From Solea solea (lineage: Eukaryota; Chordata; Actinopteri; Pleuronectiformes; Soleidae): a stretch of DNA of 64,000 bases. Of this stretch, positions 53,101-60,000 are shown in pieces (within the stretch, counting starts at the first letter, position 1; each line of letters begins with the position of its first letter). The stretch covers positions 20,937,886 to 21,001,885 of the forward strand of contig NC_081138.1 in assembly GCF_958295425.1 (NCBI RefSeq), read 5' to 3'. Made by a program: the position numbers and the translations under genes. Under the pieces are notes generated by a model, which worked only from the letters and a program-made list of their open reading frames with translations, was not told the origin of the DNA and made no database searches.

Positions 53101-56100
53101 CTCCTCCGGGGTCGTTGAGCTTGTTTTTCTGATTCCCAGAGACCTGAACAGCCAAGCCCATGGGGCTTTTCCCTGCTTGGATAACAGCTCCCTTCCCCAT
53201 TATGCCTGTTAAGGTAAGATAACAACAAAACAGAAAAAGGAAAACATTAAACAAAACAGCGAAAGCAGTAATGTTATCACTGAAGTGTCCCTTTCTGTCA
53301 GTGTCAAACATCCTCCTGTCTGACGACTACTTTCAACTGTCTCCGTTTTCCTCACAGGCACAAAATGGGGTTTTTTTTCGGGGGGGAAGTGGTACTGTCA
53401 CTCTCCCCAGGTTGGTGCGGAGAGCATTGCTCTGTCAATATCACTGTGCTTTACCAGCTCTCCTTACACTCCTAAACCGCATCCTGCTCTGAGACACATT
53501 TTCCAGAGAGGCACAAGGACTGCCAGAGAGAATTTAAACTTGATTTTAACAGGCATGTTCCTCGCCAAGAGGCAAAGAAAAGTATTTTTAGAACTATCCC
53601 CGCATTCCAATTTATGGGCATAAAACAACCTACAGATTCTGCACTGCAGGCGATCTTCGTGAAGGGGGGAAGATCAAATTTGTATGCACCGCCGATCACA
53701 CACACACACACACACACACAGGTACAAAAACATGCAGACACTACATACGCACACCACCTGAGAGCACAGCTCTCTTTGGGGAGTGTTACGACCGGTTGGT
53801 GTTGGGGCGATATTTGTGGGCTTCTGTGGGAAGAGTGTTTGTGAATCAGTGTGAGTAAGCAGCAGCACAAATGTTTGAGCAGGCTTCATAACCAGACAGG
53901 GGGGTAAAAACAACCTGTTCTCTGTGGCTCCTGACTGTTTGCACATCTCACAGCCTCCTGAGTAGACAGTTAGATATGCACTCTTGGTTATCTTCTCTTT
54001 GACCCGTTTCATTGGCTCTTTATTCAACCAGAACATCAGGCTTAGTTTGGAAAGTTTTGAATTATCTCACACTGAAAAATAAAGAAATTCAGACCAGATA
54101 CAGGACAAACGTGGACCAAATCTCTCTGTCTTGGTTTTGTCTTTTCTCTGAACCTGGATTGAACCGTTTTTTTGGCACAATAAAAGACATGAGTGCCTTA
54201 AACAAATAGTGTACATGTAACTGATTTCAGGAGACTCAATCAAAAGTGCCTGGCAAAGGCCTGCAGATGTCCTACCTTGTGTTCTGACAGACTGTGTGAT
54301 CACCACAGGCATCCGCACCTGGCCACCAACAGCACTCGCTGTCTTAACGCCCTAAGGAAGCAGGGAAATGAAATAAATAAACAAATAAATAAATAAACAA
54401 ACAAACAAACATAGATTGTCTACTTTAATAAAGCATTTCAAAGAAAGACACAATTCGACAGTGTATGAGGGGAGATTAAAAAAGTATGAAATTGCCCGTC
54501 TGCTCGAGAATTTCATGACTGGCTGAGTTCTTGCACAATCCCCAAGAGAAATTTGTTCAAGGAAAAACTAACTTTTGTCAGTTTGTGATGCGGGGACAAC
54601 CTTGTCAAGAGCAACTCCGCTTTTACGCTTTTTTATTCTTCACTGTAGCATAATAATAATAGGAGGGATAGATAGCAGAATTAGATGCTGAATAAATGCG
54701 GGGATGATGAATTCTACATTGGATATCCTCGCACACTGTACTGACAATGTGGATATCAATTTAAATGCACAACGCGGATGAATTTCTGTCACTGTGTGTG
54801 ACCTACATTTGTGTGCATTTTCAGATAAGACAAAGGCAATAAGAAGTCAAGACTGACGTGAAAAAGTAGTTTAGTTGAAGAAGTATAAGTAGAAGAAGAA
54901 GAAGAAGAAGAAGAAGCAGATGGGGGGGTGAGGGGCTGTGCTGGGCTATTAGAGTCACTTCCTTCCCTGGTAGCAGCCACTGGCTGAGCCTCGGGCTCAG
55001 CCATCCATTTGTACCAGTTTGCTTCTTGCTGCATATTTTTCAGCCTTGTTTTCCATTCCCTGACACATGCTATATTACTGTTCAAGCTACGGAAAAGAAG
55101 ACAGAGGCCATTTTTCCCAGAGATCCACTGCAGGGGCCTAGGAGAATAGCAGGGGAAGAGGGAAGAATACATTCAGCACAGGCAGAGATAGCAAGCACCT
55201 CTGGCCACCTGATGACACAGTTGAGGGAGAGAGGGGGGGAGAGAGGGGGGATAACAGGTAAGGAAGTTCAGGATTCTAGTGGTAAATGAAAGAAAATGAA
55301 AACTAAACCCTCTCTTTTTTGTGACATGTTATTCTTAAGAGTGAAATTAAATGCAAGATGTTTTAATTACTGTTTGGAAGGTTTGTCAAAACGCAGCACT
55401 CCATTTGTAGTAAAGCCATGTTTGCTTGTGCTGTGAACTGATGATGTACATGCTGCCAATCACCTCTGAGTGATCACACTCACTTTGTTAATGTGGTAAT
55501 GTATATAGAGTATATGTGTCAGGGCTTATGTAACTGGTCACTGAAAACATGTTGGTTTATATATAAATGTCAGGGAAAAAAGTGTTCAGTGTTTTGTTTT
55601 TTTTTAAACCTGGAATTGATGTTCTCAAATGTCTTGTTTCGTCCACAAACCAAAATCATTCAGTTTTAATGATGTCTTTTTTTATATGGAGCAAAGAACC
55701 CAGAAAAAGATGAATCAATCTTGAAATCAAGATGGTTGACAATTAAATTAATTAGTTCTGATTAATAATTCATTAATCGAATAATCGTTGCAGCACTAAC
55801 AACAGGACACAACATTTAATCACAGGTATCTGGAGCTGAAAACTACAGTATTTCACATTATGATTAGATTCTAATCATAATTTGAATTTTTCACAATTTC
55901 ATCCCGTGAGCCGGATTGGACCCTCTTGTGGGGGCGGTTCTGGCCCACAGGCCATATGTTTGACGCCCCTGCATTAAGGTCTACTTACAACTCAACCCAA
56001 TTCATCCATTGTTATAGCATGTCCATTAATCCCATATATAATTTAGCCTGAGGATGTTTAAGGGCCACTTTCATTTAGTTTTTAACCAGATTATTGTATA

Positions 56101-56379
56101 ACGGGTTCTTCGGCAAGACATTGTTTATCCAAAATAATATTAGATTTTCTATTTTCGTGTACTTTAAACTGTATACAAAAACATCTGCAGTACTGCATCC
56201 TATAGTGAGGTTAGTGTAATTATAGAGGAAACCTTAAATAATACAGCTCTACAGTACAGTACTGATAACATAAGATCTTTTTTAGGCCTAATACAGTGAT
56301 GTAGCTGTCTAGTTTCAAAAATGTGCCAGGAGCGATCATTTACTGATGTTTTGTGTGGTAGCTTATGCTGGTATGTGTT

Positions 56380-56414
<35 letters not shown>

Positions 56415-57031
56415 AAGAAAGAAAGAGAGAGACCAGCGGCATTTTCTGGTCATAGACTGCGGCCGCCCCATTGCTTTAAAATTGACCTGGGGCTGACCTA
56501 GTTACCTCACTTCACCCTTTCCATGGTTAACGGATAGAGAGAGCAGTGAAGGGGGGGGGGGGGGGGGGAGAGAGAGAGAGAGGGAGGGAGATGAGATGTG
56601 AGAGTGAGTGGGAGAAGCTGTTGGAGAGATGTGGAGAGCAGTGAAGTGAGGGCAAGGGGACAGAAAAAGCAAAAGAGGGAACCTGAGAAAGACAATTGGG
56701 ATGGAGAGAAGGAAGGAGGGGCAAAAGTGAGACTAATTAGACAGCGTGGCAGAGAGCAAATGTAAAAGAGTAGCCGTAGCTCGCCCACCCATGTCTGCAC
56801 CAGACCAACTTGAGTCTGACCGCACTTGAACCCAACACAGTGTAGTCACATGATGTTCGGTGCGCATGCACGCACACACACACACACACACACACATAGG
56901 GAGCATACACAGCCTAGGGGTGGGACAAATATTGATACAGCAATATTTAGCACATGGCTAGCACTGTTGCCTCACAGCACGAAGGTTTCTGGTTTGTGTC
57001 CCGGTTCGAGCCTTTCTGTGCGCATGTTCTC

Positions 57032-57069
<38 letters not shown>

Positions 57070-60000
57070 TGAGTGTGTGTGTGTGGGTTTTCTCCAGGTT
57101 CTCCAGTTTCCAAAAACATGCGGCGGTTAACTGAAAAATCTAAATAGTCCAGGGTGTACACCGCCTTTTGCCCTATGTCAGCAGGGATTGGCACCAGCAG
57201 CGATAGATGCAGGATAAAACGGTAGACAGTGAATGAATGTTTCTGTTTATAAATTATGCACTCACTCTTGTCACGTTATCATTATCAGGGGCAATGTATC
57301 ACGTATTGTGCTGCGAGTTAACCTGTGATTCTGAACCGTGACACACACAGACACCCACGGTAATATGGTACGGCTATGCGTCGGGTGAGGCTGGTAAGTG
57401 TCCAGGGCTGGAGCCTGACCATGACCAGGTCTTACTTCAGCTCGAGCCTCCTTAGTGATGCTCGCCTACGAGCCTCTATTTGGTTACACATTTTCAAATT
57501 GTAACAATTTTGATCAAACCACAACATTTCTTTCTGCTGTTTTGTTCATGGGTTTTAATGATTTTTGAACTGAAAACATTTATTGCATTTGTTATTCCTC
57601 TGTTTCACACTTCTTAGTTATACACTTAAGTGTAGTGCAGTTTTTCTAATCGACGATCGCATTGTGAACATGAGTGAACAATTATAATCAAGATGCCTTG
57701 GAGCCAAGTGCTTGACCACCGTCCGCTTTGATCAATGGAGTTGAGCAGAGGCCAATGGCATAGTTTAGTGAAACTGAGCATCTCCAAGATGAGAATAGGG
57801 CTTATGTGTGTCTGTGTCTCATTAAAGTACTTAGCAAGATTTTCCCCTTTTTTTAAGGAAAAAAAGTATTTCTTCATGAGTGTGTGTGTCCCTCTCGTCT
57901 CTTTTTCTTTTTGGGAGTGCAGATCCACAGTGAGTGTAAGCTTGGTGTGATTCTAACTAGGAACAGTAAATCAAATGAGACACATCTATATTTTGTATTT
58001 TCTTTTCTGGAATTATTGACAAATATAAGTTCCAGCGGGACCCTTCCATACATACCATGGCAGCTGCATGTCCATGCGTCCCGGTGGGTAGCACACTGGC
58101 ACCCGGAGTGGTGCTGACGCTGTTAGTGTGGCGTATGTGGACAGCTGGACCGGTCACGATGGCAGGAGGGACACCACCGGGTGCTGGTTTGACTCCCTGC
58201 TGCGGGGTCATGGAGTGCTGACTATTCAGCAAAGACAGCCTCAAGGCCGGGAGGCTCTTCTGTTGACAGGGAGAGAGAAGCCAGAGTTTATAGTCATAGA
58301 GCAAAACAGACATGCATGAGAAAACACCAAACACAGCTGCAGAAGCAAACACTGTTGTGGTCACTGGCTAAGTCTGTGTTATGTTATTACAAAGGCATGG
58401 CCACAGATGCTTGTCCATTTTTTTTTTTTTTTGGATTTATAAACTGGAAAAAGTAAGATTCTACCCTTAAACTTCATTTCAAGATCATTTACATATGGTG
58501 TGTATTTCATACATAAAACACACCGTATGTGTAAGTTCTGCCACTGGGGTCTCTCAATCTAAACAATAGAAGGAGACCTAGTTTGATGACATCGTGAAGC
58601 AGCGTGGAATCATGGGATTTGTTATCAGATCTTCGGCGGACGAACGCACAGCAAATGGCAAGGACTTGTTGTGATCCAGTATCGATGAATGCACAAACGA
58701 CAACACACTGTTTAACAGGTGGTACCGAATATTTCCTTCCTCACTTTGATATTCCATCGAGGGTTTGCCGCGAGGATTGACAGGTGTCATGTACAGTCGT
58801 GCACAAATTTGGTTGCACTTTCAATATGTGCTTTACGGCAGACGCTGAGGTCAGCAGAAGTCACGCAGCTCGCGGCGTGTAACGCACAGAGGAGTCACAG
58901 GAAAATATGTAGGCGAGACGAATGCGTGTGCGCTGCTGTACTGGTGCTCGCTATTTGACAAGTTCTGCAAAGCCTCCATAGTCATTTCACAACAGCAGAG
59001 ACAGGTAGAGCAGATGATGTTTAAAAGTACACTGCTCAGAAAATATAATACTTGACTTTTGATTCCTTCAGGTTCCGTACAAAATATTCAAGACAGATTT
59101 TTGACATAAGCAGCCTAACACTGCATGACTGTATGTGTTTGGAGCTGGGTTGGGCAGTCAGGCACCTGTGACACTCCATTCTGTGGGGGCAGAGGTCATA
59201 TCAGAGGTGTGTGTCTGTGCGTGTGTTTTTACGGGCGTCAGGGAAATATTTGAGAGGGGCAGCTTAAGAAGCCAGGTGGGTGTGGATCACAGGGAGAAAG
59301 GTCTTTAAAGCAAGAAGCCCACCTTGAGGAAGGGCACCAGGTAAGGCTGTGGAGACGACTTGAGCTCGGCCTGCAGTCGGCTGGTGAACTCTTCCGGTTC
59401 AATCTTAGCATCCTGTTTGGTGGTGAAGGGGAAAGTATTAACATGGTTAGTGAAACACACACTGAACACAGAGACATGAAACCCCATGACTGGTGCAGAT
59501 GATCGGCTACTCATCTGCCATCTGGGCTCCACTCATGAATAATAGCTCTGCATATTGAAAATTCATGATAGACAAAAAAAAAAAGAGAAAATTGGAAAAG
59601 TTGCATGCTGCCATCTAGAGGTTTAAAATATTAAATGCATTAAACCACTAAGGTCACACAATTTGACATCACTGAGTGCAAACAGCTAAGCTAAGAAGAA
59701 CACACATTTAGATGTTTCAGAAATATTGTTGTTGTGCAACTGTTCACACATTTACCTGAATACACTAACACAAATCTGTGATGTTTACTGAATAGGAATT
59801 GTGGTGTTTTTTTCTTGCTTGTTTCTTGGTTGCTTGGTTTTCGAAGCTCACCAGCAGGTCTTGAACCAGAGCCTTGACATTCTTCGATGTCTCGGGGGAC
59901 GGAGAATTGTGAGACGCCAGCTTGATTAGTGTGGCCAGGAAATTCTTGCACTTCTTCACATTTTCTTGCATTTCCTATGAGAATAAAAGAAAGCCAAAAA

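Larger units (their letters stand above)
54352..58055 (-). other. taf4 intron (3.7 kb), repeat-dense
   Basis: It contains AAAT/AAAC repeats (54371-54411), a (GAA)n tract (54890-54916), two dispersed elements (55602-55800, 55901-55972), GT (56382-56413), G18 plus GA (56551-56582), CA (56873-56896) and a SINE-like unit with an internal GT tract (56946-57225). An open frame on the coding strand at 54789-55172 is not supported as an exon. Confidence 0.85.
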
